A DNA stretch of 51,962 nucleotides, taken from contig NZ_BCSX01000068.1 of NCBI RefSeq assembly GCF_001570425.1, positions 1 to 51,962 of the forward strand. Reading direction: 5' to 3'. A program made the translations under genes and the position numbers. The notes below the pieces were generated by a model. That model was not told the origin of the DNA. It saw only the letters and a program-made list of their open reading frames with translations, and ran no database searches. The DNA comes from Mycolicibacterium brisbanense (lineage in GTDB: Bacteria; Actinomycetota; Actinomycetes; Mycobacteriales; Mycobacteriaceae). Shown here one piece after another: positions 8,373 to 17,098 of the stretch. Positions within the stretch are counted from its first letter, which is position 1. Every line of letters begins with the position of its first letter.

Positions 8373-10640
8373 GTGGCCATTCCCGTCCTGTCCACGTATC
8401 GACTCCAGATGCGTGGAGATTGCTGCACATTCGACGACGCGGTGGAATTGCTCGACTATCTCGACGAACTCGGCGTGTCGCACCTGTACCTGTCCCCGAT
8501 CCTGACGGCGGTCGCGGGGTCGACCCACGGTTACGACGTCACCGACCCCACCAGCGTGTCGCCAGCGCTGGGCGGCGCCGACGGACTCCGGCGACTCGCC
8601 GAGGCCGCGCGCACAAGGAACATGGGCCTCATCGTCGATATCGTGCCCAACCACGTCGGCGTGTCCGACGCCGAGCAGAACCGATGGTGGTGGGACCTCC
8701 TCGCCAACGGCCGCCAATCCCCCTACGCGCAGTTCTTCGACATCGACTGGGATCTCGACGACGGGCGGATCGTGTTGCCCGTCTTGGGTTCCGATGCGGA
8801 CGTCGAACACCTGACCGTCGACGGCGATGTGCTGCGCCTGGGTGATCTGGTCTTCCCGGTCGCCACGGGCACCGGCGAGGGTACGGGTGCACAGGTCCAC
8901 GACCGGCAGCACTACCGGCTCACCGGGTGGCGCACCGGCCGCTGCGGGTATCGGCGGTTCTTCTCGATCACCTCCCTGGCCGCGCTGCGTCAAGAGGACC
9001 GTGACGTGTTCGACGCCACCCACGCCGAGGTCAAGCGGTGGTTCGACGAGTCGCTGGTCGACGGCCTGCGGGTCGACCACCCCGATGGATTGTCCGATCC
9101 GGCAGGCTATCTCGCATGGCTGCGCGATCTGGCCGGGCCGTCGGCGTGGATCGTGGCCGAGAAGATCCTCGCGGCCGACGAAAGCCTGGACGCTTCGCTG
9201 CCGGTCGACGGCACCACTGGATACGACGCGCTGCGCGAGGTCGGCGGTCTGTTCGTCGATCCCGCAGGCGCGGGTGTCCTGACGAAACTGGCGAATCAGG
9301 ACGATGCCGCGTCCGAGATCCAGCTCAAGGCCATAGCGGTCACCGACACCCTGGGCAGTGAGCTGGCCCGGCTGTGCCGGGTGATCACCTCAGCCACGGA
9401 CACCCCACACCCACTGCTGCCCCAGGCTGTCGCGGCCCTGGTCAGCCGAATCCCGGTGTACCGCTGCGACTATCCCGCGCTGGCCAGTGTGCTGCCCGTT
9501 GCGATTGCTGAAACAGCCGTGGCCGCACCGGAATTGGCAGAGGCATTGGCTGTCGTGTCGGCAGCGGTGGCCACCAGCCCCGAAGCGGCGGCCCGGTTCA
9601 ACCAGCTGTGCGGGGCCGCGACTGCGAAATCGGTTGAGGACTGCGCGTTCTACCGTGATGCCCGCCTCGTGTCGCTGAACGAGGTGGGCGGCGATCCGGC
9701 GCTGTTCGGGGTCAGCGCCGCCGAGTTCCATCAGCGGGCCGCGACCCGGGCCCGACTCTGGCCGCTGGCCATGACGGCACTGACCACGCACGACACCAAA
9801 CGGGGTGAGGACGTGCGGGCCCGCATCGGGGTGCTGTCGCAGGTGCCGTCGGAGTGGGCCGACCGGGTCGGTGAGTGGTCTGCCCTGGCGGTGCCTCCGG
9901 ACGACGGCACCGCGTTGTTCCTGTGGCAGAACATCTTCGGTGTGTGGCCGGTCGACGGCGTGGTGAGCGCAGAGCTGCGGGCGCGGCTGCATGCCTACAC
10001 CGAGAAGGCCATCCGGGAAGCCGGCGCCCACACGTCCTGGCATGACCCCGACGACGAGTTCGAGACGGCCGTACACACCTGGCTCGATCAGGTGCTCGAC
10101 GGCCCGGTCGCGGCGGGCTTGACCGAGCTCGCCACGCGCCTGCACGAGCATGCCGTCAGTGACATCCTGGGCCAGAAACTCATCCAATTGACCGCGCCTG
10201 GCGTGCCGGACGTGTACCAGGGCACCGAGCTTCCCGAGGACAGCCTGGTCGACCCGGACAACCGTCGGCCCGTCGACTACGAGGTGCGTCGCCGTGCACT
10301 GCGCGACATGGACGACCCGAAAATGCGGGTGACGAGCGCGGCGTTGCGGTTACGCCGGGAGCGTCCGCAGAGTTTCTTGGCCGGTGGTTACCGTCCGGTG
10401 CCGGCCGTCGGACCTGCCGCGGCGCACGTGGTGTCGTTCCGGCGCGGGGCCGATGTGCTCGTGGCGGTCAGCCGCTGGACCGTACGGCTGGCCGAGACCG
10501 GTTGGGCGGACACCACGATCACGTTGCCCGACGGGGCGTGGGCCGACCGGCTCACCGGTGCGCAGTACCGCGGTACGGTCCCCGCCGCACAGCTGTTCGG
10601 CGACCTTCCGGTCTCCCTCTTGGTGCGTGGAGATGACTGA
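8373..10640 (+). CDS. treY: Maltooligosyltrehalose synthase TreY
   Basis: TreY (755 residues) converts the reducing-end alpha-1,4 glucosyl unit of a maltodextrin into an alpha,alpha-1,1 linkage, making maltooligosyltrehalose. It opens with STYRLQM, typical of TreY. GH13 signatures are DIVPNHVGV, GLRVDHPDGL (nucleophile), WIVAEKILAADE (acid/base Glu) and TTHDTKRGEDVRAR. The late motif APGVPDVYQGTE is also family-typical. The GTG start lies 3 bp after treX; the stop overlaps the treZ start by 8 bp. It acts between TreX and TreZ in the cytoplasmic glycogen-to-trehalose route. Confidence 0.95.
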   Translation: MAIPVLSTYRLQMRGDCCTFDDAVELLDYLDELGVSHLYLSPILTAVAGSTHGYDVTDPTSVSPALGGADGLRRLAEAARTRNMGLIVDIVPNHVGVSDAEQNRWWWDLLANGRQSPYAQFFDIDWDLDDGRIVLPVLGSDADVEHLTVDGDVLRLGDLVFPVATGTGEGTGAQVHDRQHYRLTGWRTGRCGYRRFFSITSLAALRQEDRDVFDATHAEVKRWFDESLVDGLRVDHPDGLSDPAGYLAWLRDLAGPSAWIVAEKILAADESLDASLPVDGTTGYDALREVGGLFVDPAGAGVLTKLANQDDAASEIQLKAIAVTDTLGSELARLCRVITSATDTPHPLLPQAVAALVSRIPVYRCDYPALASVLPVAIAETAVAAPELAEALAVVSAAVATSPEAAARFNQLCGAATAKSVEDCAFYRDARLVSLNEVGGDPALFGVSAAEFHQRAATRARLWPLAMTALTTHDTKRGEDVRARIGVLSQVPSEWADRVGEWSALAVPPDDGTALFLWQNIFGVWPVDGVVSAELRARLHAYTEKAIREAGAHTSWHDPDDEFETAVHTWLDQVLDGPVAAGLTELATRLHEHAVSDILGQKLIQLTAPGVPDVYQGTELPEDSLVDPDNRRPVDYEVRRRALRDMDDPKMRVTSAALRLRRERPQSFLAGGYRPVPAVGPAAAHVVSFRRGADVLVAVSRWTVRLAETGWADTTITLPDGAWADRLTGAQYRGTVPAAQLFGDLPVSLLVRGDD

Positions 10641-12405
10641 ATTCGCGGTGTGGGCACCGAAACCCGAGGTGGTACGGCTCGATGTCGACGGCTGCCGCCA
10701 CGACATGACCCGGGATGGCGACGGGTGGTGGCGCGCCGACGTCGACGCTGCCGCCGGCAGCCGATATGGATTCGTCCTCGATGACGACCCGCAGGTACTT
10801 CCGGATCCGCGCTCGCCCCGTCAACCCGACGGCGTGCACGAACGCTCCCAGCTGTGGCAACCCGCGCCGGACGCCTGGACCGACGCGCACTGGGCCGGGC
10901 GATCCATCGCAGGGGCGGTCATCTACGAGCTGCACACCGGCACGTTCACCCCGGCCGGAACCTTCGACGCGGCGATCGAAAAGCTGGACTATCTGGTGGA
11001 TCTCGGCGTCGACTTCGTCGAGCTGATGCCGGTCAACGCCTTCAACGGAACACACGGCTGGGGCTATGACGGCGTGCTCTGGTACGCGGTGCACGAACCC
11101 TACGGCGGCCCCGACGGTCTGATCCGTCTGATCGACGCCTGTCATGCCCGCGGGCTCGGCGTGCTGATCGACGCGGTGTTCAACCACCTCGGCCCGTCGG
11201 GCAACTACCTTCCCCGGTTCGGTCCATACCTGTCCTCCGGCCATAATCCCTGGGGCGCCTCTATCAACCTGTCCGACGCCGACGCCGACGAGGTGCGCCG
11301 CTACATTCTCGATTGCGCGTTGCGCTGGATGCGGGAGTTCCACGCCGACGGGCTGCGCCTCGATGCCGTACACGCCCTCATGGACAACACCGCGATCCAC
11401 CTGCTGGAGGAGCTTTCGGCCGAAACCGATGCGCTCGCAGCAGAACTGGGCAGACCGCTATCGCTGATCGCCGAGAGCGACCTCAACGACCCGCGGCTGA
11501 TCACACCGCGGGATCAGGGCGGCTATGGCCTCACGGCACAGTGGGACGACGACATCCACCACGCCATCCACACCGCTGTCTCAGGCGAAAGGCAGGGTTA
11601 CTACTCCGATTTCGGGTCGCTGCGTACGCTCGCCAGCACCCTGAAGAACGGCTACTTCCACGCAGGCACCTACTCGTCGTTCCGGCGCCGCAGGCACGGC
11701 CGCCCACTGGACACCGCGACCATACCGGCCACCCGGCTGCTGGCCTACACACTGACGCACGACCAGGTCGGCAACCGCGCAGTCGGCGACCGGCCGTCTC
11801 AGCGGCTCGATACCGGACAGCTCGCCGTCAAAGCCGCCCTGGCACTCGGATCGCCTTATACCGCAATGCTTTTCATGGGTGAAGAATGGGGCTCGTCATC
11901 GCCGTTCCAATTCTTCAGCTCGCACCCCGAACCGGAGCTGGCCCGCGCCACGGCCGAAGGCCGCAAAGCGGAATTCGCCGAGCACGGGTGGGATGCCGAT
12001 GAGGTGCCCGACCCTCAGGATCCCGCGACGTTCGAACGGTCGAAACTGAACTGGGACGAGATCGACGAGGGTGAGCACGGCCGGTTGCGGCGCCTCTACC
12101 GGGACCTGATCGCCTTGCGTCACACCGAGGCCGACCTCGCCGATCCGTGGCTGGACCATATGCACGTCGAGTTCGACGAACGTCAACGCTGGATCGTGAT
12201 GCGGCGGGGCGCACTGTCCATCGCCTGCAATCTCGGAGAAGACGCCGCCAGCGTCCCGGTGACGGGTGAGCTGGTGCTGGCGTGGGGCGAGCCGGAGCCG
12301 GGGCCCGACGCGACGACACTGGCGGGACATTCTTTCGCGATTCTGCGAACTGTCAAGCCGCTGTCCACAGCCGAGGAGCCTGTGGATAACGCGTTACCCC
12401 GGTAG
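10633..12405 (+). CDS. treZ: Maltooligosyltrehalose trehalohydrolase TreZ
   Basis: TreZ (590 residues) releases trehalose from maltooligosyltrehalose. It has an N-terminal CBM48-like domain (FAVWAPKPEVVRL) and a GH13 barrel with DAVFNHLGP, GLRLDAVHAL (nucleophile), LIAESDLND (acid/base Glu) and LTHDQVGNR. FMGEEWGSSSPFQFF near residue 415 is a strong TreZ signature. The start is ATG 10633, inside the end of treY, with GGAG just upstream; longer upstream readings only shadow treY. It completes the TreX-TreY-TreZ pathway supplying free trehalose for stress protection and mycolyl/trehalose lipids. Confidence 0.95.
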   Translation: MTEFAVWAPKPEVVRLDVDGCRHDMTRDGDGWWRADVDAAAGSRYGFVLDDDPQVLPDPRSPRQPDGVHERSQLWQPAPDAWTDAHWAGRSIAGAVIYELHTGTFTPAGTFDAAIEKLDYLVDLGVDFVELMPVNAFNGTHGWGYDGVLWYAVHEPYGGPDGLIRLIDACHARGLGVLIDAVFNHLGPSGNYLPRFGPYLSSGHNPWGASINLSDADADEVRRYILDCALRWMREFHADGLRLDAVHALMDNTAIHLLEELSAETDALAAELGRPLSLIAESDLNDPRLITPRDQGGYGLTAQWDDDIHHAIHTAVSGERQGYYSDFGSLRTLASTLKNGYFHAGTYSSFRRRRHGRPLDTATIPATRLLAYTLTHDQVGNRAVGDRPSQRLDTGQLAVKAALALGSPYTAMLFMGEEWGSSSPFQFFSSHPEPELARATAEGRKAEFAEHGWDADEVPDPQDPATFERSKLNWDEIDEGEHGRLRRLYRDLIALRHTEADLADPWLDHMHVEFDERQRWIVMRRGALSIACNLGEDAASVPVTGELVLAWGEPEPGPDATTLAGHSFAILRTVKPLSTAEEPVDNALPR

Positions 12406-12430
12406 CCGGTCCCGCGCCGATGATGTCGCC

Positions 12431-12877
12431 ATGAGTCATCGTGAACTGCTGCCCGTGCCGCCGATCGACACCGCCACTGACCCCATCCATTCCACGGCAG
12501 ATCTGCGCCAGCGCTGGCGCGCGCTGATGGGCGAGCTGGGGTTCGGGCAGCGGTTGCTGTGGGTCGGATTTGTCGGCGCCGACCGCTGCCTGTACAAAAC
12601 CATGAGCCAGGTACCGGTGCGGGCCAAACCACAGCCCGGGCTGGTCGAGTACATCGTGAGCCGGCTACCGCGCGTGCTGGCCGGGCTGGAGGATGGCGCG
12701 ACGGTGGCATTGCTGCTGACGCGGCCGGGCCGCGGCCCGGTGTCGAACCTCGACCGGGACTGGGCAACACTGCTCACCGCAGCGGCCGTCGAGTACCGCG
12801 TGCCGCTGGAGCCGATCTTCCGGGCCAACGACGAGGCGGTGCTCGAAGTCGAGCCGACTCTGCGGCTCGCCGGCTAG
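12431..12877 (+). CDS. Conserved hypothetical protein downstream of treZ
   Basis: A 148-residue protein starting MSHRELLPVPPIDTATD at ATG 12431, 25 bp after treZ. It is soluble with no signal peptide or membrane segment. Notable parts are LRQRWRALMGELGFGQRLLWVGFVG, which looks like a helix then a buried strand, and VALLLTRPG. Codon usage matches the neighbours and the direction suggests it belongs to the tre transcript. I do not recognise the family and assign no function. Confidence 0.7.
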   Translation: MSHRELLPVPPIDTATDPIHSTADLRQRWRALMGELGFGQRLLWVGFVGADRCLYKTMSQVPVRAKPQPGLVEYIVSRLPRVLAGLEDGATVALLLTRPGRGPVSNLDRDWATLLTAAAVEYRVPLEPIFRANDEAVLEVEPTLRLAG

Positions 12878-13021
12878 GTCAAGGGCGCGCCTGCCGCCTC
12901 GATGACCGCCAGGACGATGAGCGCCGCGACCGCGCCAAGAGCTACGTCGCAACCGAATGCCGCACCCCTGGCGACTACCCGAAACCGGAAGCCGCCGAGG
13001 GGAACACGACCAGCCCGACGC

Positions 13022-14299
13022 TCAGGTCAGGTAGCGGTACGTCGGGGACCCGGGCTCGAGCAGCTCGACGTGGATGTCGGAGGCGTCCATCCGCGCCAGC
13101 AGACCTTCGAGGTCGGCCGCCGAACTCAGTTGCACACCGCACAGCGCCTCACCGGTCTCCCGGTTGTTGCGCTTGACGTACTCGAACAGGGTGATGTCAT
13201 CGCCCGGCCCGAGCACCTCGTCGAGAAAGCGCCGCAGCGCGCCGGGCTCCTGGGGGAAATCCACCAGGAAGTAGTGCTTGAGGCCCAGGTGGACCAGCGA
13301 GCGTTCCAGCACCTCGTTGTACCGGGAGACGTCGTTGTTGCCGCCGGAGATCAGGCAGACCACGGTGGAGCCGGGCTCGATGTCAGCCTCCAGCAACGCC
13401 GCCACCGACAAGGCGCCGGCCGGCTCGGCGATGATGCCCTCGTTCTGGTACAGGTCGAGCATCGCGGTGCACACGGCGCCCTCGTCGACGGTGGTGATCG
13501 ACACCATGTCGCCTGCCGCGGCCAGTGCGGCGTAGGGCCGCGCACCCGCCCGGGCAACGGCGGCCCCGTCGACGAACTGGTCCACATGCTCGAGGGTGAC
13601 CGGCTCGCCTGCCGCCAAGGCCGCGATCATCGACGCCGCCCCGGCCGGTTCGGCACCGAGCACCGAGGTGCTGGTGGTGCGCTCGGCCAGATAGGTGGTG
13701 ATGCCGGAGATGCAACCTCCGCCGCCGACGGGCACGATCACCAGATCGGGTTCGGTGTCGAGTTGCTCCAGCAGTTCGGCGGCGATGGTGCCCTGCCCGG
13801 CCATGGTGCGCAGGTCGTCGTAGGGCGGTACTAGGGTGGCGCCTGTGCGTGCCACGTCGTCGAGCGCCGCCGCGGCGGCCTGGTCGTAGGTCGAGCCGAT
13901 GGCGATCAGCTCGATGAACTCCCGGCCGTGATACCGGATGCGGTCGCGCTTCTGCTTGGGGGTCTTGGCAGGCACGTAAACCCGGCCGTGGATACCCATC
14001 GAACGGCACGCCATCGCAAAGCCCTGCGCATGGTTGCCGGCCGAGGAGCACACCACGCCGGCGGCCTTCTCGTCGTCGGAGAGCTGCGCCATCAGGTTGA
14101 ACGCACCACGTACCTTGTAGGACCGCACCGCCTGCAGGTCCTCACGCTTGAGGTACACCGTGGCGCCGGTGGCCTCGGACAACCGCTCGCAAATCTGCAG
14201 TGGGCTCTGCGTGACCACGCCGGAAATTCGCCGGGCAGCCTCGTCGATATCGGCCGCGCGAAGCGGCGCCGACGTACGGGGGCTCAGTTCGGCAGTCAC
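13022..14299 (-). CDS. ilvA: Threonine dehydratase (biosynthetic, short form) IlvA
   Basis: IlvA (425 residues) deaminates L-threonine to 2-oxobutanoate, the first step to isoleucine. The PLP-binding motif is SYKVRGAFN (lysine near residue 62), followed by SSAGNHAQGFA and the glycine-rich phosphate loop VPVGGGGCISG. After about residue 330 comes one ACT-like regulatory region (LKHYFLVDFPQEPGALRRFLDEVL), so this is the short single-regulatory-domain form. Start GTG 14299. It is convergent with the hypothetical gene; the 144 bp between them show no clear gene or strong hairpin. Orthologous to Rv1559 by position. Confidence 0.95.
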   Translation of the reverse strand: MTAELSPRTSAPLRAADIDEAARRISGVVTQSPLQICERLSEATGATVYLKREDLQAVRSYKVRGAFNLMAQLSDDEKAAGVVCSSAGNHAQGFAMACRSMGIHGRVYVPAKTPKQKRDRIRYHGREFIELIAIGSTYDQAAAAALDDVARTGATLVPPYDDLRTMAGQGTIAAELLEQLDTEPDLVIVPVGGGGCISGITTYLAERTTSTSVLGAEPAGAASMIAALAAGEPVTLEHVDQFVDGAAVARAGARPYAALAAAGDMVSITTVDEGAVCTAMLDLYQNEGIIAEPAGALSVAALLEADIEPGSTVVCLISGGNNDVSRYNEVLERSLVHLGLKHYFLVDFPQEPGALRRFLDEVLGPGDDITLFEYVKRNNRETGEALCGVQLSSAADLEGLLARMDASDIHVELLEPGSPTYRYLT

Positions 14300-14327
14300 C
14301 GGTCAATAGTGCCACCGGCCAGCGGTT

Positions 14328-14765
14328 TCACTTCACCGGGGTGAGCACGAACACCGGGATCTGCCGGTCGGTCTTCTTCTGATACTCGGCGTAATCCGGG
14401 AATGCCGCCACGGCCCGGTCCCACCACGCGGCTTTCTCGTCGCCGAACACCTCGTGTGCCTCGTAGTCGCCGGACACCGTCCCGTCCTGTAGTTCGACCC
14501 GGGGATTCTTCTTCACGTTGTAGTACCAGACCGGGTTCTTGGGCGCGCCACCCAGCGAGGCGACCACGGCGTACTCGCCGTTGTGCTCGACGCGCATCAG
14601 CGGTGTCTTGCGGATCTTGCCGGTCTTGGCCCCCACCGTGGTCAGCAGGATCACCGGCCTGCCGTTGAGTTCGGTGCCTGCGGTGCCCCCGGACGACATG
14701 TAGGTCTCGGCGTTCTCCCTGGCCCAGTCGGATGTGCTCGGTTCGTATTCTCCAGTCAGCGGCAT
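14328..14765 (-). CDS. F420-dependent nitroreductase-family protein (Ddn-like, Rv1558-like)
   Basis: A 145-residue protein of the deazaflavin (F420)-dependent nitroreductase family, a split-barrel fold that includes M. tuberculosis Ddn. Typical elements are ILLTTVGAKTGKIRKTPLMRVEHNGEYAVVASLGGAPKNP, where K-T-G-x-x-R and the GGAP loop bind cofactor, and NPVWYYNVKKNP. These enzymes use F420H2 to reduce quinones or enones; the physiological substrate is not deducible. It sits 28 bp before ilvA on the same strand, as Rv1558 beside Rv1559. No signal peptide. Confidence 0.87.
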   Translation of the reverse strand: MPLTGEYEPSTSDWARENAETYMSSGGTAGTELNGRPVILLTTVGAKTGKIRKTPLMRVEHNGEYAVVASLGGAPKNPVWYYNVKKNPRVELQDGTVSGDYEAHEVFGDEKAAWWDRAVAAFPDYAEYQKKTDRQIPVFVLTPVK

Positions 14766-14832
14766 GTGGCCAGCCTAGAACCGCGGGCTACAGAATTGGT
14801 TCGACTTCCGCGGCTCCCAACCGGTAGCACCG

Positions 14833-16065
14833 TCATCCCTTCGTCGCTGCAGGCAGCGTCAGGGTGAACGTCGCACCGTGTCCGACTTCGGACGAGACCG
14901 CGATATCACCGTCATGTCCGTGGGCGATGTCGCGGACCAAGGCCAAGCCGATGCCGTGCGGTTGGCGGCCCGGGGCGCCGCCATGCGAAAAGCGCGCGAA
15001 CATGGTCGACATGGTCTGAGGGTCGATGCCGGCGCCGTCGTCAGCGACTGTGACGATGACGTGTCCGTCGTCCCGGCGCACATGTACATCGACCGAGCCG
15101 CCCTCGTGTTCGTGGGTGAGCGCGTTGTCGATCAGCGAGGTAAGTGCCCGGCGCAGCGCCGCCGCTGACCCGTTGACCTCCGCCGCGGGGTGGTCGACGG
15201 ACGTGAAAGATATTGTGACGCCGAGAGATTCGGCGTATGTCCGCATACTGTTACATACCGCGGTTGCCAGCTCCGCCACGTTGACGAGCTGCCTGGGGGT
15301 TGCGCCGGCCGTCATCGTCGCCGACGCAAGCAGGTCTTCGACGACATCGCCGAGAACCCGTGTGTCGGCGACCAAGGCGTCGGCGTCGTTCTGGAGCCCA
15401 GCCCGGTCACCGTCGCTCACCCGACTGGCCAACAGCTGAGCTCGGGTGTGCAGCACGGTCAACGGTGCCCGCAGCTCATGAGAGGCGTCGGCGATGAATC
15501 GGCGTTGCAGGGTGAGCGCCAGCGCAAGTGGCCGCACCGACCGTCTCGTGAAGAGCACCACCACGGCAATCGAGGCCAGAATGCCCGCCAGTTCGGCAAG
15601 CCCCAGCGACAGCAGCACCCCGTTTCGACCCGCTCGATACGGCGCCAGGTCCAAGAGCGCCACCACGGTCCCCTCGGGCCGCGCCATGACATACGCGCGC
15701 ATCTCGGTATCGCCGACTTTCAGGTCCGAAAACCCGGCCGGCCCTGCGAGCAAACCGACGCCGGGCTGGCCTCCGTCGCTCACCGACACCTTGCCGGTGT
15801 TGTCTCGAAGCACCAGTTCCATACCGGGAGGCGGATCGTTGACGTCGTCGGCGGTCGCAGCCACCGCCTGCAGTTGGCTGTTGATCTGCCTGTTCTGGGT
15901 GCGGACGTCGACGAAGAACACGACCGAGCCGACCACGAGCAGCACTGCGGCCAGAGCCGCGGAGGCCTGGACGGCGGCGACGCGCCCGGCGCGTTGAACG
16001 ATCGTGAGATCGTCGGCTGCGTCCAGCTGTGTCGAACGGTTGGCGTTGCGGCGCAGCATGGTCAC
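14833..16065 (-). CDS. Sensor histidine kinase of the redox operon
   Basis: A 410-residue membrane kinase, last gene of the seven-gene redox operon. Two membrane helices (about 34-53 and 149-173) flank an extracytoplasmic sensor of about 95 residues. The H-box FIADASHELRAPL, N-box LIDNALTHE, and G boxes DDGAGID and HGIGLALV are intact. The linker from the second helix to the H-box is only about 17 residues, too short for a normal HAMP domain. The GTG start overlaps the response regulator stop by 4 bp. The sensor domain has no cysteine or haem motif that would reveal its signal. Confidence 0.88.
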   Translation of the reverse strand: MTMLRRNANRSTQLDAADDLTIVQRAGRVAAVQASAALAAVLLVVGSVVFFVDVRTQNRQINSQLQAVAATADDVNDPPPGMELVLRDNTGKVSVSDGGQPGVGLLAGPAGFSDLKVGDTEMRAYVMARPEGTVVALLDLAPYRAGRNGVLLSLGLAELAGILASIAVVVLFTRRSVRPLALALTLQRRFIADASHELRAPLTVLHTRAQLLASRVSDGDRAGLQNDADALVADTRVLGDVVEDLLASATMTAGATPRQLVNVAELATAVCNSMRTYAESLGVTISFTSVDHPAAEVNGSAAALRRALTSLIDNALTHEHEGGSVDVHVRRDDGHVIVTVADDGAGIDPQTMSTMFARFSHGGAPGRQPHGIGLALVRDIAHGHDGDIAVSSEVGHGATFTLTLPAATKG

Positions 16066-16811
16066 TCCAGCCCGAACCGATAGCCCGACCGGTGAACCGT
16101 CCGGATCACCTGCTTGCCTAGCTTCCTGCGCAGATAGTGCACGTAGGAGTCGACGGCGCCCGGTGACTCCGCGCCGTCGAACACCAGCTCGAGCAGTTGG
16201 CCGCGGCTGAAGACCCGCCGCGGCGCCGACATCAGAACCGCCAACAACGACGCTTCTCGCTCCGAGAGTTCCACTTCCGCGCCGCCTGGGGTGTTGCCCG
16301 ACACCCGCCGGCTGACGCGGTCCAACTGCAAACCGCCCGCACGAACTGTCGCTGCGGTGCTCTCCGGGCGCCGCAGCAGAGCGCGGACCCGCGCCAGCAA
16401 TTCGGGGATCTCAAAGGGCTTGACGAGGTAATCCTGTGCGCCGGCGTCGAGACCATGGACGCGATCGACAATGGAACCGCGCGCAGTCAGCAGCAACGCC
16501 GGCGTGGGAATGCCTCGGGACCGCAGGAGGGCGATCAGGTCGGATCCGTCCATCACCGGCAGGCCGCGGTCGACGATCATCGCGTCGTATTCCCCGGTGA
16601 GCGCGCGGTGCAGACCCTGCTGACCATCCAGAGCCGTGTCGACCCGGTATCCCTGTTGGGCGAACAGCTCGGCAAGCATGGCACTGAGCGCACGGTCGTC
16701 CTCGACCAGCAGGAGCGCCGGCTGCGGCTGAGGCGAGGGCACGTAGCGAGGGTCCCACGCGATGCCGTCCTGCGGCTGTGAACCGCTCGCAGCGTAGGCG
16801 TCTCGGGTCAC
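16062..16811 (-). CDS. OmpR-family response regulator of the redox operon
   Basis: A 249-residue regulator. The receiver domain begins ALLLVEDDRALS, with the likely phospho-acceptor in MIVDRGLPVMDG, switch Thr in LLLTARG and Lys in YLVKPFE. A winged-helix DNA-binding domain (SRGQLLELVF to VIRTVHRSGYRFGLE) completes it. The start is set at GTG 16811, which overlaps the ferredoxin stop as GTGA, matching all other junctions of the operon; an internal GTG at 16742 is possible. It probably pairs with the adjacent kinase and may control this operon through the palindrome at 20267-20286. Confidence 0.9.
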   Translation of the reverse strand: MTRDAYAASGSQPQDGIAWDPRYVPSPQPQPALLLVEDDRALSAMLAELFAQQGYRVDTALDGQQGLHRALTGEYDAMIVDRGLPVMDGSDLIALLRSRGIPTPALLLTARGSIVDRVHGLDAGAQDYLVKPFEIPELLARVRALLRRPESTAATVRAGGLQLDRVSRRVSGNTPGGAEVELSEREASLLAVLMSAPRRVFSRGQLLELVFDGAESPGAVDSYVHYLRRKLGKQVIRTVHRSGYRFGLE

Positions 16812-17098
16812 CGGCTTCGTCGGGTCCGGCGGTGTACCCCGGTTGCGCGCTGCTCCCCCGCGGTCGGCCTCGGCGTGGTCAGCGAAAGTGCCAGCCGCGG
16901 GCATCGCGCGACGGCGGCGCGGGCGGCGTCGACCGCATCGTCGGGAATCACGGGCTCTCGTGAACCGGACGGCGCAAGCGGGTAGCCCCATGGATCGCGG
17001 TCGAGCACCGCAGGCAGGAGTTCTGTACACAGTCCCCGCCCGTCGCACCGGGTCCAGTCGATATGCAGCCGCACCCGCGGCTTGGCCGGGGGTTTCAC
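16808..17098 (-). CDS. [3Fe-4S] ferredoxin
   Basis: A 96-residue protein with RVRLHIDWTRCDGRGLC near residues 8-24 and ARCPRLALSL near 64-73. The C-x5-C ... C-P arrangement with three cysteines is that of single-cluster 3Fe-4S ferredoxins of the cytochrome P450-partner type. The last 20 or so residues are basic and poorly conserved-looking. It overlaps the NuoF-like gene upstream and the response regulator downstream by 4 bp each. No P450 is nearby; its natural partners are probably the NuoF-like flavoprotein and the haem membrane protein encoded just upstream. Confidence 0.82.
   Translation of the reverse strand: MKPPAKPRVRLHIDWTRCDGRGLCTELLPAVLDRDPWGYPLAPSGSREPVIPDDAVDAARAAVARCPRLALSLTTPRPTAGEQRATGVHRRTRRSR

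Noticed and set aside
12878..13021. Hydrophobic reading on the minus strand between the hypothetical gene and ilvA (…VALGAVAALIVLAVIEAAG…), possibly a small membrane protein
   Set aside because: No start codon with a ribosome-binding site lies in this frame outside ilvA, and the region is simply the gap between convergent genes.
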